The notes under the pieces are model-generated. The model saw only the letters and a program-made list of their open reading frames with translations. It was not told the DNA's origin and did no database searches. 12,903 nucleotides of DNA, from contig DNHA01000107.1 of assembly GCA_003486025.1 (NCBI GenBank), positions 1-12,903 of the forward strand, given 5' to 3'. This document shows positions 6,012 through 12,716 of this stretch, in pieces (position 1 is the first letter of the stretch; every line of letters starts with the position of its first letter). The position numbers were made by a program, and so were the translations under genes. This stretch comes from Micrococcaceae bacterium (GTDB lineage Bacteria > Actinomycetota > Actinomycetes > Actinomycetales > Micrococcaceae).

Positions 6012-7054
6012 GGGGTGCGAATACGCAACGCCGAAGGGTTGATGGTAACTTTCAGCTCGTTGACCTGACCTGTTGGGTCGCCGTCGATCTGTGTATTCAT
6101 AGGTTCCGCGCAGCGCAATGAGACCTCGGTGGTTTGGTAGAAACTCATCACCGGGATCTTGTTGCGCGAGCGGAAAGCGGTCTTCAACAAGATCCAACCC
6201 CAGCCGGCCGCCGACCGCGGGGAGAGCACTACCGCATCGAGAATTCCGTCGTCGATCTTCGCGTCCGGGACAAAGTCCACGCCCTGCAACTTGCCACAGT
6301 TGGCGAAAAGCACGGAGCGAACCTTACGAGTCTGCCAGGCCTCATCGTCGGAAAGCTTAAATTCGACCTTTTTGCGTTGTCCGGGAAGCTGGCGCAACCC
6401 GGCCTCCGAATATGCCAACCAGCCCACCTTGGATTTCAACTCTTCATCGGTATCGTCAAAGAGGTCCGCGTCGGTGCCGACGCCGGCGATCACCAGGAAC
6501 GCATGATCCGCCTTCGTGCCATCGAGCAGGTTCAGTTTCATATGGCCCACATCAATGCGTCGCACCATGCCCCGCACGGCGACTAACGCGGCGGTGTGCA
6601 AGTCATCAAGCGGCACCTCAATATTGCGCGCCAGCAGGTTGCCGGTGCCTAAGGGAAGCAGTCCCAGGGTGCAATCGGTGCCTTCGAGCACTTCTCCGAC
6701 GGCGCGAATCGTGCCGTCGCCACCGGCCGCGATAATTGTGTCGCATCCGGCATCGATCGCCTTTTGAGCAGCTTCTTGGCCCGCGTTATCGGGGGTGGTT
6801 TCAAAAACCAGTGGCTCTTCCAGCCCCGCTTCTGCGCATACGTGTTTGACCGCGTCACGTGCCTTGTCGGCACCTGACTTGGACGGATTAATGACTAGTC
6901 CGACCTTCTTAGACTCGGATTGCTCCTTGATCGAAGGCTCTTTGCTGATCGGTTTGCTCGTGTGCGAAAGCTTACGCACGGAGTACCCAGTAACGCCCGC
7001 AAGCACTGCCGCGGCGCCGGCTACAGAAATTAAGATCACGCGGTTTGTCTGCAT
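6008..7054 (-). CDS. Membrane-anchored diacylglycerol/lipid kinase family protein
   Basis: A 348-residue protein with an N-terminal hydrophobic segment (residues 6-24) followed by a charged linker to about residue 49. The DAGK catalytic domain then starts at KVGLVINPSKSG (50-61). Nucleotide-binding motifs are AAGGDGTIRAVG (109-120, GGDGT) and LPLGTGNLLARN (133-144). FANCGKLQGVDFVPDAKIDDG further on matches the second lobe of DgkB/YegS-like enzymes. It should phosphorylate diacylglycerol or a related lipid with ATP at the inner face of the membrane; the acceptor is not readable. The linker and anchor look normal for Micrococcaceae homologues as I recall them. ATG 7054 has GAGAG (7059-7063) upstream. 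Its stop (TAG, 6008-6010) overlaps that of convergent pheA. It is divergent from serS with only 38 bp between the starts. Confidence 0.9.
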   Translation of the reverse strand: MQTNRVILISVAGAAAVLAGVTGYSVRKLSHTSKPISKEPSIKEQSESKKVGLVINPSKSGADKARDAVKHVCAEAGLEEPLVFETTPDNAGQEAAQKAIDAGCDTIIAAGGDGTIRAVGEVLEGTDCTLGLLPLGTGNLLARNIEVPLDDLHTAALVAVRGMVRRIDVGHMKLNLLDGTKADHAFLVIAGVGTDADLFDDTDEELKSKVGWLAYSEAGLRQLPGQRKKVEFKLSDDEAWQTRKVRSVLFANCGKLQGVDFVPDAKIDDGILDAVVLSPRSAAGWGWILLKTAFRSRNKIPVMSFYQTTEVSLRCAEPMNTQIDGDPTGQVNELKVTINPSALRIRTP

Positions 7055-7063
7055 AGTGCTCTC

Positions 7064-7093
7064 ATCGTACTCAAGATTGCTACGCTTAAGATG
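7064..7093 (+). promoter_or_regulatory. Compact divergent promoter region: leaderless serS and lipid kinase
   Basis: On the plus strand TACGCT (7081-7086, TAnnnT-type -10) is followed by exactly six bases and then GTG 7093, predicting RNA that begins with the start codon; no Shine-Dalgarno sequence is present. On the minus strand TACGAT (7064-7069) is a candidate -10 for the kinase gene, nine bases before its ATG. No good -35 is seen for either. No T-box or other long leader fits, because the whole gap is 38 bp. Confidence 0.5.
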
Positions 7094-8370
7094 TGATCGA
7101 CCTGAAAATGCTCACCGATAATCCGGAAATGTACCGCGCCTCGCAACGCGCGCGCGGTGCCGACGAAGCGCTAATCGACCAGCTTATTGAGGCTGATTCG
7201 GCGCGTCGCGAGACCATAAGCACCTACGAGCGCCTGCGCGCGGAGCAGAATGCCTTCTCCAAGAAGGTTGGCGCCGCTAAGGGCGAGGAACGTGCAGCAC
7301 TGCTGGCGGAGGTCAAGGAACTGGCGGCTTCCGTGAAGGCTGCCCAAGCAGCTTCCGACGAAGCGGCTGCTAAGTGCACCTCGTTGCAGCGCTCCATCCC
7401 GAACCTGATCGCCGATGGCATCCCGTCCGGCGGTGAAGACGACTTCGCGCTGGTGAAGACCGTCGGCACCCCGCGCGACTTTGCCGCCGAGGGTTTTGAA
7501 CCGCTGGACCACCTGCAGATCGCCGAGAAACTCGGCGCGATCGACATGGAACGCGGCGCAAAGGTCTCCGGTTCACGCTTTTACTTCCTCAAGGGCATCG
7601 GTGCCCGCCTGGAAATAGCGATGATGAACATGGCGCTGGATCTTGCGGTCGAGCGTGGCTTCATTCCGATGATCACTCCGACATTGGTCCGACCAGAAAC
7701 TATGCAGGGCACCGGTTTCGACGTTGAACACGACGACGAGATCTACAAGCTGGAGCGCGACGACCTTTACCTGGTCGGCACCTCCGAGGTGGCGTTGGCC
7801 GGTTACCACGCCAACGAGATCATGGACCTAACTGATGGCCCGATCCGCTATGCCGGGTGGTCCTCCTGCTACCGCCGTGAGGCTGGCTCCGCGGGTAAGG
7901 ATACTCGGGGCATTATTCGCGTGCATCAGTTCAACAAGCTCGAAATGTTCATCTACACCACGGTCGAAGAGGCCGCCGGAGAACACGAACGCTTGCTGGC
8001 TATGGAAGAAGAAATGCTTGGACGCATGGAACTTCCTTACCGGGTCATCGATACCGCCGCGGGTGACCTCGGCATGAGTGCCGCACGCAAGTTCGACTGC
8101 GAGGCTTGGGTGCCAACACAGGAAACCTTCCGCGAACTGACCTCGACCTCGAACTGCACGACCTTCCAGTCGCGTCGACTTAACATTCGTGAACGTGAAG
8201 TTGTTGACGGCAAGCCGGGCAAAACGCGCGCGGTAGCTACCTTGAACGGAACGCTTGCCACCACCCGCTGGATCGTTGCGATTCTGGAAAACCACCAGAA
8301 CGCGGACGGCACGGTCAACGTGCCCAAGGCGCTGCAGCCTTATCTTGGTGGACTCAAAATCATGAAGTAA
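7093..8370 (+). CDS. serS: Seryl-tRNA synthetase
   Basis: A 425-residue class II aminoacyl-tRNA synthetase charging tRNA-Ser (and tRNA-Sec where present). It opens with [18 protein letters not shown] charged region at about 28-100 is the long antiparallel coiled coil that grips the tRNA extra arm. The catalytic core includes the serine-pocket VGTSEVAL (228-235), motif 2 around [16 protein letters not shown] (258-273), [12 protein letters not shown] (351-362) and motif 3 [16 protein letters not shown] (385-400). Length is normal (about 420-430). The start is GTG 7093: MIDLK is the family's standard N-terminus, and the ATG two bases earlier is followed at once by an out-of-frame stop. The message is probably leaderless. 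It is monocistronic: divergent from the lipid kinase and closed by a strong terminator. Confidence 0.97.
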   Translation: MIDLKMLTDNPEMYRASQRARGADEALIDQLIEADSARRETISTYERLRAEQNAFSKKVGAAKGEERAALLAEVKELAASVKAAQAASDEAAAKCTSLQRSIPNLIADGIPSGGEDDFALVKTVGTPRDFAAEGFEPLDHLQIAEKLGAIDMERGAKVSGSRFYFLKGIGARLEIAMMNMALDLAVERGFIPMITPTLVRPETMQGTGFDVEHDDEIYKLERDDLYLVGTSEVALAGYHANEIMDLTDGPIRYAGWSSCYRREAGSAGKDTRGIIRVHQFNKLEMFIYTTVEEAAGEHERLLAMEEEMLGRMELPYRVIDTAAGDLGMSAARKFDCEAWVPTQETFRELTSTSNCTTFQSRRLNIREREVVDGKPGKTRAVATLNGTLATTRWIVAILENHQNADGTVNVPKALQPYLGGLKIMK

Positions 8371-8378
8371 AGCGAACG

Positions 8379-8414
8379 TCGACCGGCCCCACAAGGGCCG
8401 GTCGATTTTCTTTT
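8379..8414 (+). terminator. Strong Rho-independent terminator of serS
   Basis: A perfect 11-bp stem, TCGACCGGCCC (8379-8389) with GGGCCGGTCGA (8395-8405), closes a CACAA loop and is followed by TTTTCTTTT (8406-8414). It lies 8 bp after the serS stop and separates serS from the HAD gene. It is the best terminator in the window. Confidence 0.95.
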
Positions 8415-8450
8415 AACCAGCCGTTCACCTGCCGTTGTGCTGTGGCTCAT

Positions 8451-8479
8451 CGTAATATTTACGTAGCAGTGGTTCACTG
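8451..8479 (+). promoter_or_regulatory. Promoter/leader of the HAD gene with two adjacent inverted repeats
   Basis: TAATAT (8453-8458) is a likely -10, giving RNA from about 8465 and a 20-nt leader. It sits inside the 5-3-5 inverted repeat CGTAATATTTACG (8451-8463). A second 5-3-5 repeat, CAGTGGTTCACTG (8467-8479), follows with its centre 16 bp further on and covers the leader up to six bases before ATG 8485. No -35 at a normal distance was found. The repeats may be operators or chance; arms are only 5 bp. Confidence 0.35.
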
Positions 8480-8484
8480 GAACT

Positions 8485-9315
8485 ATGACAATTTTGACTA
8501 AGACCGGCAACGACGACCGGCTAGATGACGAAAAGTTGATGATTTGCCTAGATGTTGACGGGACGATCGTCAATCATCAGGGACTGATGAGTGCACGTGT
8601 GCGTGAAGTTGCCCGCGCGGTAGTGAAGGCCGGGCATGAGGTAGTGATTTCTACTGGCCGCTCGCTCGGTGCGGCTGTGCCGCTGATGACCGAACTAGGT
8701 ATCGACCACGGTTATGTGGTGGCAAGTAACGGTGGCGTGCTGGCCCGAATGCGCGGCGAAGATATTGAGATTTTGCATCGTGAAGTTTTTGATCCCTCGT
8801 TGGCCCTAGCTGCCTTGATGCGTCAGCTTCCTAATGCTAAATATGCAGTGGAAAATGAACGCGGCGAGTTCCTCTCCAGTGATGTATTCACCGATGCGAG
8901 CTTTGGTGCCACCTCCAAGGTTGTCGAATTTGACGAGTTACTGCGTAGCAAGGCGGTGCGTGTGGTGGTCTTCTCCACCGATGCCACCGCCGAAGACTTT
9001 GGTCAAGCAGTGCATGGGCTGGGGCTTTCTGGGGTGACCTACTCAGTGGGTTGGACCGCATGGTTGGATATTGCTGCCGAAGGTATTACCAAGGCCAGCG
9101 GACTGGAGCGTTTGCGCACCGAATTAGAGTTCGAATCGGCGCAGACCCTTGCCGTGGGTGATGGACGAAACGATATTGAGATGTTGCAGTGGGCCGGGCG
9201 TGGTGTCGCCATGGGCCAAGCTCCCGAAGAGGTCAAGGTTGTTGCTGATGAGGTGACTGCTTCGGTGGATGAGGACGGTCTGGCGATCGTCCTAGAAGGA
9301 CTCTTGCAGGGCTAA
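8485..9315 (+). CDS. HAD superfamily phosphatase, Cof/type IIB subfamily
   Basis: A 276-residue cytosolic hydrolase, probably a Mg-dependent phosphatase of sugar phosphates or similar small metabolites. All four HAD motifs are visible: motif I CLDVDGTIV (21-29, nucleophile D23, acid/base D25); motif II VISTGRS (54-60, T57); motif III lysine K203 in EGITKASGLERL; and motif IV VGDGRNDIEML (224-234, D226 and D230). The cap inserted between motifs II and III (about 85-190) and the GITKxxGL signature are those of the Cof/YidA group. The start at ATG 8485 gives an 18-residue lead before KLMICLDVDGT; a later ATG at 8539 would still leave the domain intact. It has its own leader after the serS terminator. 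Its TAA stop abuts the stop of the convergent DUF222/HNH gene. The substrate is unknown. Confidence 0.9.
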   Translation: MTILTKTGNDDRLDDEKLMICLDVDGTIVNHQGLMSARVREVARAVVKAGHEVVISTGRSLGAAVPLMTELGIDHGYVVASNGGVLARMRGEDIEILHREVFDPSLALAALMRQLPNAKYAVENERGEFLSSDVFTDASFGATSKVVEFDELLRSKAVRVVVFSTDATAEDFGQAVHGLGLSGVTYSVGWTAWLDIAAEGITKASGLERLRTELEFESAQTLAVGDGRNDIEMLQWAGRGVAMGQAPEEVKVVADEVTASVDEDGLAIVLEGLLQG

Positions 9316-10770
9316 CTAGGGCCCTGGGCTATTTGAATCTTGCTGGGTATGCAGTCTGCGCTTCACGCCGCGTATCCATTGTGAATCACAGATCAACTGC
9401 GGAAATGGTTGATGTGCGTATCCCGTTGCCGGTGGTGCGGTGGAGCGATAGGTCATCGACGAGCCGGGGTTCACACGCATAGTGTGAGGTCCTTTGAGCG
9501 CCACGATTTCAATCCAACCCGGACTTTCCTTGGCCTTATTGCACGATGAACATCGACCATCTGCATTGTCTACATCTGTGGGTCCGCCCAAATGATGCTG
9601 CAATACGTGGTCAATTTCTGTGATCTTGCCATCGCAAAATGGGGTACGGCAATGCCGGTCGCGAATTTTTACGAAGCGGCGAAGCTTTTCCGGGAAGATG
9701 CGAGCCTTGGAGTCCATGGCGACTAATTCTTTATCGCCGGGTGCCGTATAGAGCCGAATCAGATCGGGTAGCGTCTCCAGCCGATCCAAGTGTTCGTCGG
9801 CCTGACCAGCTTCCATTTGGGCGAAACTTAGCTCGTTTGCGATAGGGGTTCCGGCTATGAGCTCCCGCGCGTACTGCGGCGGAACGTATCCATAACCTTC
9901 CATATAAGCTGGTTCCCGGTCGCCGAGGAATAGCGTTTTGTCGGTCATGATCAGGCCAACATGCAACTGTATCGGTAGTTTTTCCGGACGACCTGCGAGT
10001 AGGTAAGTGCATAGAAGGTCCGCTTTGATCTGGTCCCTAGTGCGGGGATCTCCCAGTTGCTTCAAGCGGTAAGATTCCTGCTGCAGGTGCATCTGTAACG
10101 CTGTGCCGGAGACAACGGGCAGGCTACCGTTGATGAGAACGCAGTCTTTGCCCCTCTTGAGGTGAACGTAGCGCTTGGAATCTTGCTGTTTCATTTGTAG
10201 ACATTGCTCATCGGAGGCGAAGTCTAAGGTGAAACGCTTTACGGTTTCGCCAATCTGCTTTGGCCCCTGAGATTCGAACATCTCCGGGTTGTCCCGGAAA
10301 ATAGCATCGAATTCGGCGCGACGTTCGGCTTTGACTTTTTGCAGTGGCGTGAGGATCGACAGCATTTGCTGCTCGGTGAATTCACCTTGTGCAAAGTGCT
10401 GCTGGAGGCAGGGGGTGTCCTCTGCCAAGATTCGACAGTTGACCAAATAGTTTCGAAATCCGTTGGGTGCCTGATGCCGGGCTAAAGCCACGGCGCTTGC
10501 TGCGCCGCGGGTGAGGTCGTTGCAAGAGGTTCCAAGGTACTCATTCTCGCGTACGATTTCTTTTTCGGCCTGATAGCTTTCCGCTGCTTGTTTGCTGCGA
10601 AGGCGAGAGATTTCCTTTTCGTAGTCCGCAATTTTCTGGAAATGTTTTGCAGCCGCACGCTGCGCTTGGCTTTGAACTGGCGCGCGCCGTGTTGAAGCTA
10701 CCAGGTCATCTGCGACCGGGTAGAACTCTGCTTGGGGCGGGCGATGCCTTGGCGCCATTGCTTCGGACAT
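9316..10770 (-). CDS. DUF222 / HNH endonuclease-domain protein (13E12-like)
   Basis: A 484-residue protein of the DUF222-HNH type, the family that includes the mycobacterial 13E12 repeat proteins. Residues 48-75 are charged and possibly coiled. The DUF222 region spans roughly 85-345, including ALARHQAPNGFRNYLVNCR and GDPRTRDQIKADLL. The C-terminal HNH domain runs from about 366 to 420: FVKIRDRHCRTPFCDGKI, then EIDHVLQHHLGG (D387, H388), N402, and CSSCNKAKESPGW. C374, C379, C407 and C410 form a likely zinc site. The last catalytic position is Asn in place of the usual His, as in a common actinobacterial subgroup. The biological role of these proteins is not established; DNA cleavage is presumed from the fold. 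The start at ATG 10770 is backed by a perfect TATAAT six bases upstream. Base composition appears somewhat lower in GC than the flanks (not counted), consistent with mobility. Confidence 0.88.
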   Translation of the reverse strand: MSEAMAPRHRPPQAEFYPVADDLVASTRRAPVQSQAQRAAAKHFQKIADYEKEISRLRSKQAAESYQAEKEIVRENEYLGTSCNDLTRGAASAVALARHQAPNGFRNYLVNCRILAEDTPCLQQHFAQGEFTEQQMLSILTPLQKVKAERRAEFDAIFRDNPEMFESQGPKQIGETVKRFTLDFASDEQCLQMKQQDSKRYVHLKRGKDCVLINGSLPVVSGTALQMHLQQESYRLKQLGDPRTRDQIKADLLCTYLLAGRPEKLPIQLHVGLIMTDKTLFLGDREPAYMEGYGYVPPQYARELIAGTPIANELSFAQMEAGQADEHLDRLETLPDLIRLYTAPGDKELVAMDSKARIFPEKLRRFVKIRDRHCRTPFCDGKITEIDHVLQHHLGGPTDVDNADGRCSSCNKAKESPGWIEIVALKGPHTMRVNPGSSMTYRSTAPPATGYAHQPFPQLICDSQWIRGVKRRLHTQQDSNSPGP

Positions 10771-10776
10771 ACCTCT

Positions 10777-10805
10777 ATTATACGCCCCGCATTCGAAAAT
10801 GTCTT
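10777..10805 (-). promoter_or_regulatory. Strong promoter of the DUF222/HNH gene
   Basis: On the minus strand, AAGACA (10800-10805; 4 of 6 to TTGACA), a 17-bp spacer and a perfect TATAAT (10777-10782). Six bases (AGAGGT) separate the -10 from ATG 10770, so RNA would begin on the start codon. The AGAGG purines lie only one base from ATG, too close to work as a Shine-Dalgarno site. This is the closest match to consensus in the window. Confidence 0.7.
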
Positions 10806-10808
10806 CGA
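10793..10808. promoter_or_regulatory. LexA/SOS-box-like operator over the -35 of the DUF222/HNH gene
   Basis: TCGAAAATGTCTTCGA matches 10 of the 12 fixed positions of the actinobacterial SOS box TCGAAC-N4-GTTCGA, with identical half-site spacing. The perfect 7-bp arms ATTCGAA (10791-10797) and TTCGAAT (10804-10810) extend the symmetry beyond the box. It completely covers the predicted -35 hexamer (10800-10805), the position expected of a repressor site. The two mismatches are the inner C and G of the consensus, which matter for affinity, so LexA binding is plausible but not assured. Confidence 0.5.
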
Positions 10809-10820
10809 ATATTTGAGTCT

Positions 10821-11423
10821 TTAAAGCTGCTCGGCTAACTCCAGCAGTCGTGCGATTCCGCCGCGGGCGTCGAACTCATCGTGATATCCGGAACGCACGA
10901 TGGCGGCCGAGACCGCTTGCGGAGTGACCTCCAGAACCTGCGCAATGGCCTTCTGCTGGCCGCGCACCCCGGGAGTCAGCAGATCCACCACGGCCCATTC
11001 GGCGGCGCTGCGTGTGCGCACGGACTGGCCGAGCAGGCGCAGCAAGCCTTCGAGCTCAAGATCGAGGTCTGGATCTCCGCAGGACACGGAGATGGGTACG
11101 CGTTCTCCGCGGTGTGTGGCCGCGTCTAAGGCGCCGAGGGCACGACGCTGCGCCTTCCCCTCGACCAGGTCTGCCTGCGCCGGCACAGGTTCGTAGAGGG
11201 TTCCTACGCCGAGCCCGATGTGGCAGAAGTTGAGCCTGGCGCAGCGCATGATCGCATCGATGGCGCCGTGGGCATCGTGCGGGACTCCGAGCAGCAACTG
11301 ACCGCTCAGTGCCATGAAAGGCGCGTGGGTGTGCACCTGATCCAGCTGGTCCCACAAAAGTTCGGTGGCCGCCTGCACGTCGGTGACGGAGCGCGGCTTC
11401 GGGCTGAGCGCGAGGACAAACAT
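10821..11423 (-). CDS. Uncharacterised protein with C-terminal helix-turn-helix (SatD-like)
   Basis: A 200-residue protein I can only partly place. The first 110 residues form an alpha/beta domain (MFVLALSPKPRSV; LLLGVPHDAHGAIDAIMRC; NFCHIGLGVGTLYEPVP). It is followed by RALGALDAATHRGERVPISV and an acidic DLDLELEGLLRLLG stretch. The C-terminus, about 154-182, reads as a DNA-binding HTH: QQKAIAQVLEVTPQAVSAAI with a following basic/aromatic turn. The general arrangement resembles SatD-like or MarR-annotated proteins of Micrococcaceae whose N-terminal half is reminiscent of nucleotide-cyclase folds; that resemblance is from memory and weak. No membrane segment or signal peptide is seen. It is upstream of, and co-directional with, the DUF222/HNH gene, which has its own promoter, and divergent from the M20 gene. 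It may regulate the M20-MFS unit across the 117-bp gap; that is inference. Confidence 0.6.
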   Translation of the reverse strand: MFVLALSPKPRSVTDVQAATELLWDQLDQVHTHAPFMALSGQLLLGVPHDAHGAIDAIMRCARLNFCHIGLGVGTLYEPVPAQADLVEGKAQRRALGALDAATHRGERVPISVSCGDPDLDLELEGLLRLLGQSVRTRSAAEWAVVDLLTPGVRGQQKAIAQVLEVTPQAVSAAIVRSGYHDEFDARGGIARLLELAEQL

Positions 11424-11429
11424 GGTTTA

Positions 11430-11458
11430 AGTATTGCCCGAGGTGCTCGTTTTGTCTT
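11430..11458 (-). promoter_or_regulatory. Putative leaderless promoter of the HTH gene
   Basis: On the minus strand, AAGACA (11453-11458), a 17-bp spacer, AATACT (11430-11435; 4 of 6 to TATAAT), then six bases to ATG 11423. The -35 and the -10-to-start distance are the same as for the DUF222/HNH gene. No Shine-Dalgarno sequence is visible. Confidence 0.4.
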
Positions 11459-11507
11459 GCAATCGCCCAACATGCCGTGTTCTCTTTCGCCGGCAGGGTT
11501 TCGGGCA

Positions 11508-11533
11508 TATATTGAGAACTGTCTGCTGAAAGG
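11508..11533 (+). promoter_or_regulatory. Candidate -10 and ribosome binding site of the M20 gene
   Basis: TATATT at 11508-11513 is a plausible -10 (5 of 6), with RNA from about 11520. AAAGG at 11529-11533 lies seven bases before ATG 11541 and decides that start over longer in-frame alternatives reaching back to 11220, which would overlap the opposite-strand HTH gene. No convincing -35 was found. Confidence 0.5.
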
Positions 11534-11540
11534 TAAGTGC

Positions 11541-12716
11541 ATGGAAACCGCACGGAAGGTCCTGGCCGAACTCGATACCGAACTTGAATGGATTCACGAA
11601 ACGTATCGACAGCTGCATCGGCATCCGGAACTCAGTCTGCAAGAAACCAGGACCGGCGCGCTGGTGGCCGGCAAGCTGGAAGAATTTGGCTACCAGGTGC
11701 AGCGCATAGGAGGCACCGGGGTGGTTGGCGTGCTGGGCAATGGTCCCGGGCGCACCGTGCTGGCCCGCGCGGACATGGACGGACTGCCGGTAACTGAGGC
11801 CACCGGGCTGGACTACAGCTCGCAAAATGATGCGGTGATGCACGCCTGCGGGCATGACGTGCACGTGGCTGCGCTGCTCGGCGCGGCAAAACTGATGGCC
11901 GATCACCGCGCCGAATGGTCCGGAACATATATAGCGCTCTTCCAGCCGGCCGAGGAAACCGCGCAGGGCTCGGCGGCGATGATTGCCGACTCACTGGCCC
12001 AGAAGATCCCCGCACCCGACGTCGCTTTTGCGCAGCATGTGATGCAGCTGCCGGCCGGGGAGCTGCAAACGGTCACCGGCCCGGTGCTTTCGGCCGGAGA
12101 CTCGATCCGCATTACCGTGCATGGCGCCGGCTCCCATGGGTCGACGCCGCAGTTGTCGGTGGACCCGGTGGTGCTGGCCGCCTCGATCGTGATGCGCTTG
12201 CAGGCGGTGGTCTCCCGCGAGGTGGCTCCGGGTCAGTTTGCGGTGCTGACCATTGGTTCGCTGCAGGCGGGCACGAAGTCCAATATCATCGCCGACCGGG
12301 CCACGCTGCTGCTGAACTTGCGCACCTATGACAACGCGGTGCGCGACACGCTGATCAACGCGGTCCAAAGGATCGTGCGCGGAGAATGCGCGGCCGCCGG
12401 GTCGCCGAAGGAACCCGAGTTCGAATACTACGACCAGTTCCCGCTGACCACCAACGATCCCGCGGTGACCGCACAGGTCAGCGAGGCGTTTAAAAACTAC
12501 TTCGGGCAGGTGGGCACCGCCAGCCGGCAAAGCGCGTCGGAGGATTTCAGCAGAATCCCGGATGCCTTCGGGATTCCGTATACCTTCTGGCTGCTGGGCG
12601 GAGGGACCACGGTGGGAAACCACTCGCCGCTGTTCGCCCCGGTACTTGAACCGACCCTGTCCCGCGGCGTGCAGGCGATGGTGCTCGCCGCGCTGAGCGA
12701 ACTGGAGCAATCGTGA
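11541..12716 (+). CDS. M20 family metallo-amidohydrolase (aminoacylase/hippuricase type)
   Basis: A 391-residue cytosolic, probably two-metal hydrolase of N-acyl amino acids or related amides (HipO/AMA family). The N-terminus has LHRHPELSLQETRTG (25-39). ADMDGLPVTEATG (77-89) and MHACGHDVHVAALLG (100-114) supply ligands C103 and H105, QPAEETAQGSAAM (135-147) the Glu pair E138/E139, AQHV supplies H166, and NHSPLF (360-365) the last ligand H361. GAGSHGSTPQ (195-204) belongs to the dimerisation domain. Length is normal (380-400) and no catalytic residue is missing. The start is ATG 11541, with AAAGG seven bases upstream. The stop overlaps the GTG of the MFS gene (GTGA), so the hydrolase and transporter are coupled. 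Substrate is unknown; indole-acetyl conjugates, hippurate or N-acyl-glutamines are all possible for this family. Confidence 0.92.
   Translation: METARKVLAELDTELEWIHETYRQLHRHPELSLQETRTGALVAGKLEEFGYQVQRIGGTGVVGVLGNGPGRTVLARADMDGLPVTEATGLDYSSQNDAVMHACGHDVHVAALLGAAKLMADHRAEWSGTYIALFQPAEETAQGSAAMIADSLAQKIPAPDVAFAQHVMQLPAGELQTVTGPVLSAGDSIRITVHGAGSHGSTPQLSVDPVVLAASIVMRLQAVVSREVAPGQFAVLTIGSLQAGTKSNIIADRATLLLNLRTYDNAVRDTLINAVQRIVRGECAAAGSPKEPEFEYYDQFPLTTNDPAVTAQVSEAFKNYFGQVGTASRQSASEDFSRIPDAFGIPYTFWLLGGGTTVGNHSPLFAPVLEPTLSRGVQAMVLAALSELEQS

Noticed and set aside
6134..6586. 150-codon plus-strand open frame
   Set aside because: It is antisense to the well-supported lipid kinase domain and has no motif or ribosome site.
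7055..7092. T-box or other riboswitch controlling serS
   Set aside because: The entire gap to the divergent gene is 38 bp and the predicted RNA begins at the start codon, leaving no room for a structured leader.
9318..9325. AGGGCCCT palindrome as a terminator for the HAD gene
   Set aside because: It has no loop and no T tract on either strand; an 8-bp palindrome alone is not a terminator.
9316..10770. Homing endonuclease, insertion sequence or intron around the HNH domain
   Set aside because: No terminal inverted repeats, target-site duplication or intron structure were seen, and the long DUF222 region places it in the 13E12-like family instead.
11220..11540. Longer in-frame N-terminus for the M20 gene starting at 11220
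   Set aside because: It would overlap the opposite-strand HTH gene almost fully up to 11423, its translation lacks any M20 similarity, and a proper ribosome site with ATG exists at 11541.
11056..11553. 165-codon minus-strand open frame
   Set aside because: It overlaps the HTH gene in a different frame and runs through its promoter; the residue pattern is arginine/proline/alanine-rich shadow sequence.
11991..12710. 239-codon minus-strand open frame
   Set aside because: It lies wholly inside the motif-complete M20 gene; long antisense frames are expected in GC-rich coding DNA.
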